The translations under genes were made by a program, and so were the position numbers. Under the pieces are notes generated by a model, which worked only from the letters and a program-made list of their open reading frames with translations, did no database searches and was not told where the DNA came from. From Dyella tabacisoli (GTDB lineage Bacteria; Pseudomonadota; Gammaproteobacteria; Xanthomonadales; Rhodanobacteraceae), in contig NZ_KZ857174.1 of the NCBI RefSeq assembly GCF_003350925.1, positions 124,001 to 188,000 of the forward strand: a DNA stretch of 64,000 nucleotides, in the 5' to 3' direction. Below are positions 55,165 through 64,000 of the stretch, piece after piece. Positions within the stretch are counted from its first letter, which is position 1. Every line of letters begins with the position of its first letter.

Positions 55165-56607
55165 ATGCAACTCAAAAAAACACTTGTCATCGCTTGCTTG
55201 CTGGCCATCGCGCCGGCCACCAAGGTTATGGCCGACGATGCGGCGCCCGCAGCGGCCCCGGTAGCCAGCAGCGATTGTTCCCATGGGTTCGCCTCGCGTC
55301 TTGCCGCGGCTTATCGCGAAAATGCGCAGCCAGCCGATCCGAATGCGGTGGCGCCTAAGCGCCGCGCCATGGAATCGCCATTCGACTCCGCGCCGTTCCC
55401 CTCGGCCGAATGGCAGCTCGGCGGTGTGGCTTACCCGATCGGCGTGCCGAACGAGAACTCGCAATATCCGCTGGAAAAAGCCATGGCCTGCACGCGCATT
55501 GGCAAGTGGATGCAGGACAACCGCATCGAGGTCTACGGCTGGATCAATCCATCGATCAACATGAGCTCGTCGAACCATACCAACTTCCCGCTTTCCTACG
55601 CGACGCGGCCGAACCGGGTGGAGTTCGACCAGTTCCTGTTTCGTATCGAGCGCGTGCCCGATACGGTACAGACCGACCACATCGACTGGGGCGTGCATCT
55701 GGATCTGCTGTACGGCTACGACTACCACTACACCACCATGAAGGGTGTCTTCAGCAATCAGCTATTGAACAATCCGGGCAGCAAAGCTTTGCCTGGCAAG
55801 ACCATGGGTTACGACCCGATGTTGTTCTACGCCGACATTTATTTTCCGTCGGTGGCACAGGGCATGAACGTGCGCATCGGCCGTTATCTGTCGCTGCCTG
55901 ACATCGAGGCGCAGTTCTCGCCGAACAATTACTTGTTGACGCACTCCATTCTGTACACGGTCGACCCGTATACGCAGATGGGCATCATGACGACCACCAA
56001 GCTCAGCGACCAATGGACAGTGCAGGTCGGTGTGAATGGCAGCAACGACACGGCGGTGTGGAATCACGCCGCGCGGCCGACGCTGCAAGCGTGCGTGCGC
56101 TGGGTGTCGGCGAGCAACAACGACATGCTTTACCCCTGCATCAATAGCCTCAATAACTCCGACTACAACTACAACAATATCCAGATGTACGTGATGACCT
56201 GGGGTCATCGTTTCAGCCATGACGTGCACATGCTGACCGAGGCCTATCGCATCTTTGGCCGCAATATTCCCGGTTATGGCCCCGATGGCATTCCCGGCGT
56301 GGCAGGTTCGTCGGCGACGGCGGGTACGGCAGGTGCGTTCGGTGTCGTCAACTACTTCAACGTCGAATTGAATCCGAAAAACATGATCTCGTTCCGCAAC
56401 GAGTTCTATAAAGACGAGAAGGGCCAGCGCACCGGTTTTGCCACGCGTTACTCCAGCCATACGCTTGGTTTGACCCATTGGGTCTCGCAAGATCTGGAGA
56501 TTCGCCCGGAGATTCGCTACGAGCACTCCTACGACATGGCGATCTACGACGGTGGCCGCAAGAACTACCAGGTGACCGCGTTGATGGACGCGATCCTGCA
56601 TTACTAA
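55165..56607 (+). CDS. Outer-membrane beta-barrel porin (BBP2-like) in the kdp locus
   Basis: 480 aa with a signal peptide (MQLKKTLVIACLLAIAPATK, cleaved near VMADD). After a linker the barrel begins near IEVYGWINPSINMSSSNHTN. Motifs such as FRIERVPDTVQTDHIDWGVHLDLLYG and YADIYFPSVAQGMNVRIGRYLSLPDIE are typical of the OmpL/BBP2-like porins often annotated only as outer membrane beta-barrel protein. It ends in ALMDAILHY with a terminal aromatic residue. It is 54 bp before kdpC. An outer-membrane K+ pathway is an inference from context. Confidence 0.85.
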   Translation: MQLKKTLVIACLLAIAPATKVMADDAAPAAAPVASSDCSHGFASRLAAAYRENAQPADPNAVAPKRRAMESPFDSAPFPSAEWQLGGVAYPIGVPNENSQYPLEKAMACTRIGKWMQDNRIEVYGWINPSINMSSSNHTNFPLSYATRPNRVEFDQFLFRIERVPDTVQTDHIDWGVHLDLLYGYDYHYTTMKGVFSNQLLNNPGSKALPGKTMGYDPMLFYADIYFPSVAQGMNVRIGRYLSLPDIEAQFSPNNYLLTHSILYTVDPYTQMGIMTTTKLSDQWTVQVGVNGSNDTAVWNHAARPTLQACVRWVSASNNDMLYPCINSLNNSDYNYNNIQMYVMTWGHRFSHDVHMLTEAYRIFGRNIPGYGPDGIPGVAGSSATAGTAGAFGVVNYFNVELNPKNMISFRNEFYKDEKGQRTGFATRYSSHTLGLTHWVSQDLEIRPEIRYEHSYDMAIYDGGRKNYQVTALMDAILHY

Positions 56608-56661
56608 TCACGTTCGATTCGACCAAGTCCGATCTAATCAAGTCACGCCGAGATACATAAA

Positions 56662-57240
56662 ATGAGCAAGCTCCTACGCAATATTTTGGTCATGCTGTTG
56701 TTGCTGACGGTAATCACCGGTGTTCTTTATCCGCTGGCTGTTACCGGCGTCGCACAACTGCTGTTTCCAAAACAGGCCAATGGCAGCCTGGTCGAGAAAG
56801 ATGGCAAGGCGGTCGGTTCGAGTTTGATCGGGCAGTCGTTCACCGAGCCGAAGTATTTCTGGGGACGGCCGTCGGCAACCACGCCGATGGCCAATAACGG
56901 CGCCTCGTCCACCCCCTCCAATACCGGCCCGACCAACCCGGCGCTGGTCGATGCGGTAAAGCAGCGCATCGATGCACTGCACACCGCTGATCCAGGCAAT
57001 ACCGCGCCGGTACCGGTCGATCTGGTCACCGCCTCTGGTAGCGGGCTCGATCCGGAGATCACCCCGGCGGCGGCGCAATACCAGGTGGCTCGTGTCGCTC
57101 GGGTACGCGGTTTGAAGGAGGCGGACGTGCAGAAGTTGGTGACGGAGGCCACGGCAGGGCGCCAATTGGGCGTATTGGGCGAGCCGCGCGTCAATGTGCT
57201 GCAGATCAACCTTGCGTTGGATGCATTGCAAAAGCGCTAA
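56662..57240 (+). CDS. kdpC: K+-transporting ATPase subunit KdpC
   Basis: Periplasmic-facing accessory subunit of KdpFABC. The 192 aa have one N-terminal membrane helix (about 8-33) and the KdpC domain, with [43 protein letters not shown] and [13 protein letters not shown]. Here it is displaced from kdpB by 2.8 kb holding three genes. All expected motifs are present, so it should be functional. Confidence 0.97.
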   Translation: MSKLLRNILVMLLLLTVITGVLYPLAVTGVAQLLFPKQANGSLVEKDGKAVGSSLIGQSFTEPKYFWGRPSATTPMANNGASSTPSNTGPTNPALVDAVKQRIDALHTADPGNTAPVPVDLVTASGSGLDPEITPAAAQYQVARVARVRGLKEADVQKLVTEATAGRQLGVLGEPRVNVLQINLALDALQKR

Positions 57241-57252
57241 TCTTGCCGGGTG

Positions 57253-57294
57253 CTCAAGTTCCCACTCCACCGAGCCTCGGCTTGAGGGAGTGGG
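57253..57294 (+). promoter_or_regulatory. Alternative RNA pairings in the kdpC-kdpD gap
   Basis: CTCAAG (57253-57258) can pair with CTTGAG (57281-57286), and CCCACTCC (57261-57268) with GGAGTGGG (57287-57294), which contains a Shine-Dalgarno-like GGAG. The two pairings interlock, so they exclude each other or form a pseudoknot. A small CCGAG-C-CTCGG hairpin (57270-57280) lies in the middle. This could set the level of KdpD relative to the pump. No functional evidence. Confidence 0.4.
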
Positions 57295-57339
57295 TTGATT
57301 TACCCGCTCTCTCCATGGATGGAGCAGGCGCAGGCTCTT

Positions 57340-60006
57340 ATGACCGAACCCTCCCGCGAAGCCCGTGCCGATGCCTTGCTAGGCACCGTGCATGAAGACC
57401 AAAACCACAAGCTGAAAATCTTTCTCGGCGCCGCGCCCGGTGTCGGTAAAACCTTTGCCATGCTTTCGGCGGCACGCGAGCTGAAGAGGCAGGGCGTAGA
57501 CGTGGTCGTCGGCCTGGTCGAGACACACGGCAGGGCCGAGACGCAGGCATTGGTCGAGGGTCTGGAGGTGTTGCCGCGCCGCAAGGTTAACTATCGCGGC
57601 AAGGACTTTACCGAGTTCGATCTGGATGCCGCGCTCATGCGGCGTCCGGCGGTGTTGCTGGTCGACGAGCTGGCCCATCGCAATTTGCCGGGTGGCCGCC
57701 ATGAGCGTCGTTGGCAAGACATCGCCGAACTGCTCGACGCCGGGGTCGAGGTTTACACCGCGCTCAATGTGCAGCACCTGGAAAGCCTTAACGACCAGGT
57801 TCGGCGCATCACCAACGTCACCGTGCGCGAGACGGTACCCGATGCTTTTCTCGACCGCGCCCGCGATATCGTGCTGGTCGATCTGCCGCCGCGCGAACTG
57901 ATTCAGCGGCTCAAGCAAGGCAAAGTCTATGTACCGGAAACCGCGGCGGCGGCACTCGATGCATTCTTTTCACCGACCAACCTCGGCGCGTTGCGCGAGC
58001 TGGCGGTGGATACCGTCGCCGGCCATGTCGACAGCGATCTGCGCGAGCATATGTTGGCGCGTGGCGGGGTCATGCCGGTGCGTCGGCGCGTGTTGGCGGC
58101 GATCGACGGGCATAGTCAGAGCGAATATCTGGTGCGCGTCGCACGGCGTATCGCTGAACGACGCGGCTCGCCTTGGAGCGTAGCCTTCGTCGATACCGGC
58201 GCGACACTGGATAAAACCCGGCGCGAGCGAGTCGATGCGGCGATGCGGCTGGCGCGCCGGCTCGGTGGCGATACCGTGGTGCTGCGCGGCCATGTGATTG
58301 CCGATGAGCTGATCGCACATGCCGATCGCGATGGCGTGGGCCAGATCATCGTGGGCCGTACCCGCGAACGGCCGGTGGCGAGCTTTTTCGGCCGCTCGCT
58401 GATCCAGCGGCTGCTGCGCCGTGGCGCGCATCTGGAGTTGACCATCATCGCCACGCCGGCAGAGCGCGCGCAGGCACGCCGCCTGTTGCGCATGCCCGGC
58501 GGCCGCGGCCGGCGTGACGAATACGTCTACGCCACGTTGGCGGTGCTGGTCGCCTTTGGCCTGTCCTTTATCGCCGACCGCTATCTGTCGGTGGCCAATC
58601 TATCGCTGATCTTTCTTACCGCCGTGCTGGTCGTGGCGGTGCGTACGCGCATGGCAGTAGCCGTCTATACGGCCACCATGTGTTTTCTTGGCTACAACTT
58701 CTTTTTTGCACCGCCGCGTTACACCCTGGCAATCGCCAACTTCGACGATGTGCTGGCGGTGTGTTTGTTCTTTGTGGCGGCGCTGGTTTGCAGTCGCCTG
58801 GCTACGCGACTGGCCAGCCAAGTTGAATCGATGCGGGCAGCCCATGCGCATGCGCGCTCTTTGCTTGCGTTAGGCCAGCGGCTAGCCACCAGCACCGACG
58901 CCGATGGCATGCGCGCCGTAGGCGCCACGGCGCTGGCGCAGGCACTGCGTTGCGAGGCCGCGCTGTTGGCGCGCGACGCCAGCCAACTGCTGCACGCGGC
59001 CGCTACTGCGCCGCGCGATTTGAAATTGACGCCACAAGATCTGGCCGCCGCGGAGTGGTGCGAACAACACATCGAGCAGGCCGGCCGCTACACCGACACC
59101 TTGAATGCCGCGCCGTGTTGGATGCTGCCGCTAGGTGCCGAGGGGCGTCATCTCGGGGTCGTGGCCCTGCGTTTTCCTGCGGAGATCGGCGAGCCCAACC
59201 CCGATCAGCGCAGCCTGGCGCTGGCGATGGCACAGGACATCGGCCAAGCCTTGGAGCGCGCGCGCCTGGGCGACGAGCTGGAAGGAGCTCGGGTACAAGG
59301 CGAGACCGAGCGCCTGCGCAATGCGCTGCTGTCTTCGGTATCGCACGATCTGCGCTCGCCGCTGGCCTCGATGATCGGCGCGGCCGGCACCCTCACCAGC
59401 TACGGCGACAAACTGCCGCCGGAAGAACGGCGCGAACTGCTGGAAGCCATCCTCGGCGAAGGTCAGCGGCTGGATCGCTATATTCAAAACCTGCTCGATA
59501 TGACCCGGCTGGGCCATGGCACGCTCAAGCTCAATCGCGACTGGACCGACGCCGACGAAATCGTTGCGGCCTCAGTCGGCCGGCTGCGCAAGATGTTCCC
59601 TGATTTGCGCGTTGAAACCACCTTGCCGCAAGACACCGTGCTGCTGTTCGTGCATCCGGCCTTGATCGAGCAGGCGCTGTTCAACATTCTGGAAAACGCA
59701 GCCCGCTTCTCGCCGCACGATCAGCCGGTGCGGGTCGTGGTGCGCACCGTCAACGATAAATTGCAGATCGACGTCAGCGATCGTGGCCCCGGTATCCCTG
59801 AAGACGAACGAGCGCGAATCTTCGACATGTTTTACTCAGTCTCCCGTGGCGACCGCGCGCCGCAAGGCACCGGTCTGGGCCTGGCGATCTGCCGCGGCAT
59901 GATCGGCGCGCACGGCGGCAGCGTGGAGGCCTTGCCCGGCGATGGCATTGGCACCACCATTCGCATCACTTTGCCGCTGCCGGCGCCGCCGGAAAATAGC
60001 CAATGA
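57340..60006 (+). CDS. kdpD: Sensor histidine kinase KdpD
   Basis: Senses K+ limitation and phosphorylates KdpE. From ATG 57340 the 888 aa comprise the KdpD domain with Walker A GAAPGVGKT (about 30-38) and LLVDELAHRNLPG, a USP-like domain (about 240-360), four clustered membrane helices (DUF4118, about 395-490), a GAF-like domain and the kinase core with H669 (SVSHDLRSPLASM), NILENAARFSP and GTGLGLAICRGMI. An upstream TTG (57295) after GAGGGAG would add 15 residues; I prefer 57340 because E. coli KdpD aligns from there. Confidence 0.95.
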   Translation: MTEPSREARADALLGTVHEDQNHKLKIFLGAAPGVGKTFAMLSAARELKRQGVDVVVGLVETHGRAETQALVEGLEVLPRRKVNYRGKDFTEFDLDAALMRRPAVLLVDELAHRNLPGGRHERRWQDIAELLDAGVEVYTALNVQHLESLNDQVRRITNVTVRETVPDAFLDRARDIVLVDLPPRELIQRLKQGKVYVPETAAAALDAFFSPTNLGALRELAVDTVAGHVDSDLREHMLARGGVMPVRRRVLAAIDGHSQSEYLVRVARRIAERRGSPWSVAFVDTGATLDKTRRERVDAAMRLARRLGGDTVVLRGHVIADELIAHADRDGVGQIIVGRTRERPVASFFGRSLIQRLLRRGAHLELTIIATPAERAQARRLLRMPGGRGRRDEYVYATLAVLVAFGLSFIADRYLSVANLSLIFLTAVLVVAVRTRMAVAVYTATMCFLGYNFFFAPPRYTLAIANFDDVLAVCLFFVAALVCSRLATRLASQVESMRAAHAHARSLLALGQRLATSTDADGMRAVGATALAQALRCEAALLARDASQLLHAAATAPRDLKLTPQDLAAAEWCEQHIEQAGRYTDTLNAAPCWMLPLGAEGRHLGVVALRFPAEIGEPNPDQRSLALAMAQDIGQALERARLGDELEGARVQGETERLRNALLSSVSHDLRSPLASMIGAAGTLTSYGDKLPPEERRELLEAILGEGQRLDRYIQNLLDMTRLGHGTLKLNRDWTDADEIVAASVGRLRKMFPDLRVETTLPQDTVLLFVHPALIEQALFNILENAARFSPHDQPVRVVVRTVNDKLQIDVSDRGPGIPEDERARIFDMFYSVSRGDRAPQGTGLGLAICRGMIGAHGGSVEALPGDGIGTTIRITLPLPAPPENSQ

Positions 60007-60692
60007 CTGCCGCTATCCCTCGCGTACTGGTCATCGACGACGAGGCGCAGATCCGCAAATTCCTCGACATCGGTCTGCGCGCCGAAGGTTACGAGGTGCT
60101 GCTGGCGGCCAATGCCGCCGATGGCCTCGCGCTGGCGGCAACCCGCGCGCCCGACCTGGTGATACTTGACCTCGGCCTGCCCGACCGCGAGGGCCATGAA
60201 GTGCTGGCCGAATTGCGGCAGTGGAGCCAAATTCCGGTGCTGGTGCTGTCGGTGCGCGATACCGAGCAAGAGAAGGTGCGCGCGCTCGACGCCGGTGCCA
60301 ACGACTACGTGACCAAGCCCTTCGGCATCCAGGAGCTGATGGCGCGATTGCGCGCCATGCTGCGTAACCACACCGGTGAGGTCGACGCCCCGCCGCGCTA
60401 CGACGACGGCCGCCTGTGCATCGACCTGGCCCAGCGCGAAGTCAGCCTCGATGGCGCCGCGCTGTCGCTGACCCGCAAGGAATACGCCGTATTGGCCATG
60501 CTGCTGCGCCATGCCGGCCGTGTCGTCACCCAACAGCAATTGCTGCGCGAGCTGTGGGGGGCGACCCATGTCGAAGACACCCACTACCTGCGCATCGTCA
60601 TCGGCAAGCTGCGCCAAAAACTGGGTGACGACCCCGCCACCCCGCGCTGGCTACGCACCGAACCCGGCGTCGGCTACCGATTCCTGGCCTGA
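60003..60692 (+). CDS. kdpE: Response regulator KdpE
   Basis: OmpR/PhoB-type activator of the kdp genes. The 229 aa have a receiver domain (D12, D13, phospho-acceptor D56 in LVILDLGLPD, Lys in YVTKPFG) and a winged-helix domain from about 130 (LTRKEYAVLAMLLRHAGRVVTQQQLLRELWG ... ending in RTEPGVGYRF). ATG 60003 overlaps the kdpD stop (ATGA). Its predicted target lies upstream of kdpF. Confidence 0.97.
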   Translation: MTAAIPRVLVIDDEAQIRKFLDIGLRAEGYEVLLAANAADGLALAATRAPDLVILDLGLPDREGHEVLAELRQWSQIPVLVLSVRDTEQEKVRALDAGANDYVTKPFGIQELMARLRAMLRNHTGEVDAPPRYDDGRLCIDLAQREVSLDGAALSLTRKEYAVLAMLLRHAGRVVTQQQLLRELWGATHVEDTHYLRIVIGKLRQKLGDDPATPRWLRTEPGVGYRFLA

Positions 60693-60697
60693 TTAGC

Positions 60698-60734
60698 TCC
60701 TCTCCCTGCAGGCAGGGGGAGGCTGGGAGGGAGT
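60698..60734. repeat. Inverted repeat with copy of the 45-kb repeat unit
   Basis: CTCCCTGC (60702-60709) faces GCAGGGGGAG (60712-60721), a possible hairpin after kdpE without a T-run. GGGGGAGGCTGGGAGGG (60715-60731) is identical to 45359-45375. The remaining interval to ssb (60735-60966) has no gene; TATGAT at 60887-60892 may be the ssb -10 box. Confidence 0.55.
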
Positions 60735-60966
60735 AAGCCCCGCCTCATTTCCACACTCATCAACCCCCGTCAGACCGCGCCCCACAAGCCCGCAGGAGGG
60801 TTCAGCCGGCAAAACCGCACACAGCGTGTCACCATCGGCCGACACCAAGACCACCCTTCGCCGCTGTTTTCGGCGGACGTGACGGTTATGATATGCAGCC
60901 TTCACAAACCCATCCCGGCCGTAACAAGCGCGAAACGTACCGCCGGCTCTAAGAGGACATACACCC

Positions 60967-61518
60967 ATGGCACGTGGCATCAATAAAGTCATTGTGGTCG
61001 GCAATCTGGGCGCCGACCCCGAAACCCGCTACACCAGCAGCGGCACCGCGATCACCAGTCTGCGCATTGCCACTTCCGAACAGTGGACCGACAAACAGAG
61101 CGGCGAAAAGCAAGAGCGCACCGAGTGGCACCGCGTGAAGCTGTTCGGCCGCCTCGCCGAGATCTCCGGCGAATACCTGAAGAAGGGCCGTCAGGTCTAT
61201 ATCGAAGGTTCGCTGCGCACCGACAAATACACCGACAAAGACGGTGTCGAGCGCTACAGCACCGACATCATCGCAGCCGAGATGCAAATGCTTGGCGGCA
61301 ATGAAGGCGGCGGCGGTGGTGGTGCAGGCGGTGGCAGCGGCGGCGGATACCGCGAGCGCCAGCAGGGCGGTGGTGGCGGCGGTCAACGTCAAAGCCAGGG
61401 CGGCGGCAATTACGGCGGCGGTCAGTCGCGTGGCGGCAACGATCAGGGCAGCGCAGCGCGCCCATCCCCGCCACCGCCGGCCGATAACAACTTTGACGAC
61501 GACGATATTCCGTTCTAA
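60967..61518 (+). CDS. ssb: Single-stranded DNA-binding protein SSB
   Basis: Essential tetrameric protein that covers single-stranded DNA. The 183 aa have the OB fold (about 1-110: [60 protein letters not shown]), a long Gly/Gln-rich linker with GGGGG runs, and the acidic tip [11 protein letters not shown] that binds partner proteins. It is monocistronic between a weak promoter and a strong terminator. Confidence 0.98.
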   Translation: MARGINKVIVVGNLGADPETRYTSSGTAITSLRIATSEQWTDKQSGEKQERTEWHRVKLFGRLAEISGEYLKKGRQVYIEGSLRTDKYTDKDGVERYSTDIIAAEMQMLGGNEGGGGGGAGGGSGGGYRERQQGGGGGGQRQSQGGGNYGGGQSRGGNDQGSAARPSPPPPADNNFDDDDIPF

Positions 61519-61557
61519 CCCACACCGTTAGATCGAAATGGTCGCCTTTTGACCTGG

Positions 61558-61590
61558 AAACCCCCGAGCGATCGGGGGTTTTTTGTTTTT
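61558..61590 (+). terminator. Rho-independent terminator after ssb
   Basis: AAACCCCCGA (61558-61567) pairs perfectly with TCGGGGGTTT (61572-61581) around a GCGA tetraloop and continues into TTTTTTGTTTTT. The following 61591-61827 holds no gene and leads to the next frame. Confidence 0.93.
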
Positions 61591-61827
61591 CCAGACTGGA
61601 CGTTTCTTCGCCGTTTCTTGCGCCGATAATTCGCCTAAGCTGCACCTTGAGACGTGACGCATTCAATGGTCAGCCTGGAGGTTGCAGCATGCGCCTTAAA
61701 TACAGAACCCAAGGATTTGTCATCGCTCCGAGTTAGTTTGAACGTAGCCGAGCGAGTAGTGACGTCCGCCACTCGAAACGGCACGTTTTTTCGGCAACTC
61801 CCTAACAACCATCAAGGGGATACCCAT

Positions 61828-62598
61828 ATGCAGACACGCATCCAGGGCACGGTGATGCCCGTGTTGGAAGTACAGCTTGATCCTAACGACAGCGTCTTCG
61901 CCGAGAGCGGAGAGCTTTCATGGATGACCGCATCTATCCATATGACTACGCACACCCAGATGGGCGGCGGCGGAGGTCTGCTTGGGATGTTCAAGCGGGT
62001 TGTCAGCGGCGGCAGTCTGTTCATGACCGAGTACCGAGCCGTGCAGGCGGCTGGGGAAGTTGCTTTCGCCACCAAGGTGCCGGGCCACATCGTGCCGGTG
62101 TCCGTGAGTCCTGGCAATGAATACCTGGTGCATCGGCATGGTTTTCTTTGTGCCACGCCGCAAGTCACCATCGGTGTGGGTTTTCAACAGTCACTGGGTG
62201 CCGGCATCTTCGGCGGCAATGGTTTCGTGCTGCAAAAAGTTGGTGGCACGGGTACGGCGTGGCTCGAACTCTCTGGCGAACTTATCCGGAAAGATCTGGC
62301 ACCCGGTGAGACCTTGCGGGTTCACCCCGGACACGTCGGTGCGTTCCAGGCTTCGGTTGGTTTTCAGATCACTACGGTCCCTGGCATTAAGAACGCGATC
62401 TTCGGTGGCGACGGCATCTTTCTGGCGGCGCTTACCGGTCCTGGGACAGTGTGGCTGCAGACGCTGCCCATCTCGCGTCTGGCGCACCAGATTGCCGAAT
62501 ACCTGCCCAGCAACGAGGGCGGTGGCGGTCGAGCGACTGTCGGGGGCGGGCTAATCGGAGGGATCGTGGGTTCCCTGCTGAGCAGTGACGACAAGTGA
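61828..62598 (+). CDS. AIM24 / TIGR00266 family protein
   Basis: Member of the AIM24 family, a beta-rich fold of unknown molecular role found in bacteria and mitochondria. From ATG 61828 (MQTRIQGTVMPVLEVQL), preceded by AAGGGGA, it has 256 aa. Family features are FAESGELSWMTASIHM, the Gly-rich GGGGGLLGMFKRVVSGGSLF, and repeated segments such as HRHGFLCATPQVTIGVGF and VGAFQASVGFQI. The C-terminus is Gly-rich (GGGLIGGIVGSLL) and could associate with a membrane. Confidence 0.88.
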   Translation: MQTRIQGTVMPVLEVQLDPNDSVFAESGELSWMTASIHMTTHTQMGGGGGLLGMFKRVVSGGSLFMTEYRAVQAAGEVAFATKVPGHIVPVSVSPGNEYLVHRHGFLCATPQVTIGVGFQQSLGAGIFGGNGFVLQKVGGTGTAWLELSGELIRKDLAPGETLRVHPGHVGAFQASVGFQITTVPGIKNAIFGGDGIFLAALTGPGTVWLQTLPISRLAHQIAEYLPSNEGGGGRATVGGGLIGGIVGSLLSSDDK

Positions 62599-62909
62599 TT
62601 TGAAGCAGGCCACAGGGGGCGAGGCCATTCTCGCCTTTGCCTACCTGAGAGGATTGCGACATGCCAGTGGCTGGTCGGCCCGGACGTTTCCCATGAACTA
62701 CGCTGGGTGTCCAAAGCCGACCGTCTTCGGTCATTCCGGGGCCAGCTCAGTTCTCGCTTACTTGTGTAGGCACGAATGCTGCTGGCAGTCCCTTGGTGGC
62801 GGTGATGCGGCGCAGAGGCTCAGCTGCCACTCGCCCATGGCAAAGTTATGCTGATGTAAAGCCAAGATTACATAAGCCCAAGACTGCATAAGCCCAACGG
62901 AACCCATCC
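62599..62909. other. Intergenic region with a weak hairpin
   Basis: No gene found. GGCGAG (62618-62623) and CTCGCC (62630-62635) form a 6-bp hairpin followed by TTTGCC, a possible terminator of the preceding gene. Near the right end a short CATAAGCCCA repeat occurs at about 62871 and 62888, just before the next start. Confidence 0.5.
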
Positions 62910-63863
62910 ATGCGCGAGCAATACCCCGAGATCGAGCCTTATCGCACGCAACGGCTTAGCGTCGACGATATTCACAATCTCTACATCGAAGAGTGTGGCA
63001 ATCCCGATGGCTTGCCGGTGGTTTTTTTGCATGGCGGGCCTGGCGCGGGTATCTCCGCCTACCATCGCCGCTTCTTTGATCCCAAGCGCTACCGCATCGT
63101 GCTGTTCGACCAGCGCGGTGCTGGAAAATCCACCCCGAATGCCGAATTGCGCAACAACACGACGTGGCACTTGGTCGCGGACATCGAGGCGATTCGTCAG
63201 CACTTGGGTATTGAGCAATGGGTGGTTTTCGGCGGCTCCTGGGGCTCGACGCTGGCCCTCGCATACGCCCAGACGCATCCCGAGCGAACGATGGCGCTGG
63301 TGCTGCGCGGCATCTTTCTTGGCCGGCCAGATGAACTGCGCTGGTTCAATGAGATGAGCGGTGGTGCCTCGTGGATCTTCCCCGAGCGTTGGGCTCATTA
63401 TCTGGCGCATATTCCGTCGGAAGAACGCGACAACTTGATCGAGGCGTACTGGCGCAGACTCGATAGCGAGGACGAGGCGGTGCGCCTGGCTGCCGCGCAG
63501 GCCTGGGGCTATTGGGAGGGCGGCAGCACCACGCTGCTGCATGATCCGAATGAACCAGGCAATTTTGAAGATCCGCAGTTGTCGCTCAATCTGGCGCGCG
63601 CCGAGGCGCATTACTTTCGCCATGGCGTTTTTCTGGAGCCCGACCAGTTGCTGCGCGGCGTCGAACGCATCCGTCATATTCCGGCGACTATCGTGCAAGG
63701 CCGCTACGACATCATCTGCCCGATGAGAAGCGCATACGACTTGGCGCAAGCCTGGCCTGAAGCGGACTTTCATGTCGTGCTGGCCGGCCACAGCGCGGCT
63801 GATCCGGCCATTGTCGATGCCCTGGTGAATGCGACGGATGCACTGGCTGATCGGCTTGACTGA
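62910..63863 (+). CDS. pip: Proline iminopeptidase
   Basis: Alpha/beta hydrolase of family S33 that removes N-terminal proline from peptides in the cytoplasm. The 317 aa have the oxyanion HGGPGAGIS at about 41-49, DQRGAGKSTPN, the nucleophile elbow VFGGSWGSTLAL near 107-118, GRYDIICP with the acid, and LAGHSA with the catalytic His. Length matches the family (about 315). No signal peptide. Confidence 0.96.
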   Translation: MREQYPEIEPYRTQRLSVDDIHNLYIEECGNPDGLPVVFLHGGPGAGISAYHRRFFDPKRYRIVLFDQRGAGKSTPNAELRNNTTWHLVADIEAIRQHLGIEQWVVFGGSWGSTLALAYAQTHPERTMALVLRGIFLGRPDELRWFNEMSGGASWIFPERWAHYLAHIPSEERDNLIEAYWRRLDSEDEAVRLAAAQAWGYWEGGSTTLLHDPNEPGNFEDPQLSLNLARAEAHYFRHGVFLEPDQLLRGVERIRHIPATIVQGRYDIICPMRSAYDLAQAWPEADFHVVLAGHSAADPAIVDALVNATDALADRLD

Positions 63864-63935
63864 ATACGGCGTATCGTTACCTGCGCTACAGCACAGCAAT
63901 ACCGGTAGTCACCACCGCAGTCGAGGAGAAGATCG

Positions 63936-64000
63936 ATGAGCAGCAAGCCGAATATTGTGTTGGTACATGGCGCATGGGGCGATGCCTCGCACTGGCGTCA
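63936..64000 (+). CDS. Alpha/beta hydrolase (partial, runs off right edge)
   Basis: Frame starting at ATG 63936 after GAGGAG, reading MSSKPNIVLVHGAWGDASHW up to the window edge. VLVHGAWGDASHW is the first strand and oxyanion loop of small esterases of the EstA/hydroxynitrile-lyase-like group. Too short to say more. Confidence 0.7.
   Translation, partial: MSSKPNIVLVHGAWGDASHWR

Noticed and set aside
60740-60966. LexA (SOS) box upstream of ssb
   Set aside because: No CTG-N10-CAG palindrome; only a weak -10-like TATGAT is visible.
62585-62854. 89-codon frame between the AIM24-like gene and pip
   Set aside because: It begins inside the preceding gene in another frame and shows no family or coding-like composition.

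Overview
The window comes from a high-GC gammaproteobacterium of the Xanthomonadales, most likely Rhodanobacteraceae (a Dyella/Frateuria/Rhodanobacter-type genome). This is inferred from the order rsmI - rnpB - mraZ at the head of the division cluster, a Xanthomonas-type VirB7 carrying a secretin-like N0 domain, a dciA-type helicase loader next to an M23 peptidase and secA, and G-rich heptamer repeats of the kind seen in Xanthomonads. No rRNA, tRNA, CRISPR array, prophage or transposase gene was found.

Layout. 1-2233 (minus): the first genes of a type IV secretion locus, virB7-virB8-virB9, running off the left edge. 2947-6120: yraN-lpoA (minus) divergent from rsmI (plus). 6121-6411: a repeat element ending in 15 TTCCCCG heptamers that abuts the RNase P RNA gene. 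7073-24118: a complete dcw cluster (mraZ, rsmH, ftsL, ftsI, murE, murF, mraY, ftsW, murG, murC, ddlB, ftsQ, ftsA, ftsZ, lpxC) with a clear promoter and MraZ operator; most genes overlap by 4 bp. 24196-29271: a small secreted protein, dciA, an M23 peptidase and secA. 29338-36356 (minus): lptD-surA-pdxA-rsmA-apaG-apaH, the classic outer-membrane biogenesis/repair operon. 36475-46503: msrB, a probable btuM-cobalamin adenosyltransferase-HDAC-like operon, a second heptamer array, the ubiquinone monooxygenases ubiH-ubiI, a dienelactone hydrolase, a polyprenyl synthase, an MFS transporter and a DedA-rhodanese fusion. 46516-49235 (minus): a metallophosphoesterase lipoprotein and a dihaem peroxidase. 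49324-49589: a MITE-like element. 49746-60692: a kdp potassium-uptake locus. 60967-64000: ssb, an AIM24-like protein, a proline iminopeptidase and the start of an alpha/beta hydrolase.

How the genes fit together. The central half of the window is envelope growth: precursor synthesis (murC-F, ddlB, mraY, murG), polymerisation and septation (ftsI, ftsW, ftsL/Q/A/Z), LPS commitment (lpxC), LPS export (lptD), outer-membrane protein folding (surA), PBP activation (lpoA) and secretion (secA). The kdp locus couples the inner-membrane K+ pump (KdpFABC) and its sensor-regulator (KdpDE) to two predicted outer-membrane barrels and two small unknown proteins that lie inside the same transcription unit.

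Most unusual features: the kdp operon interrupted by porins; a 266-bp element with perfect 23-bp terminal repeats, a TAA duplication and a predicted three-way-junction fold just upstream of kdp; two long G-quadruplex-prone heptamer arrays sharing one flanking sequence, one of which occupies the -35 region of rnpB; and mutually exclusive pairings in front of kdpD.
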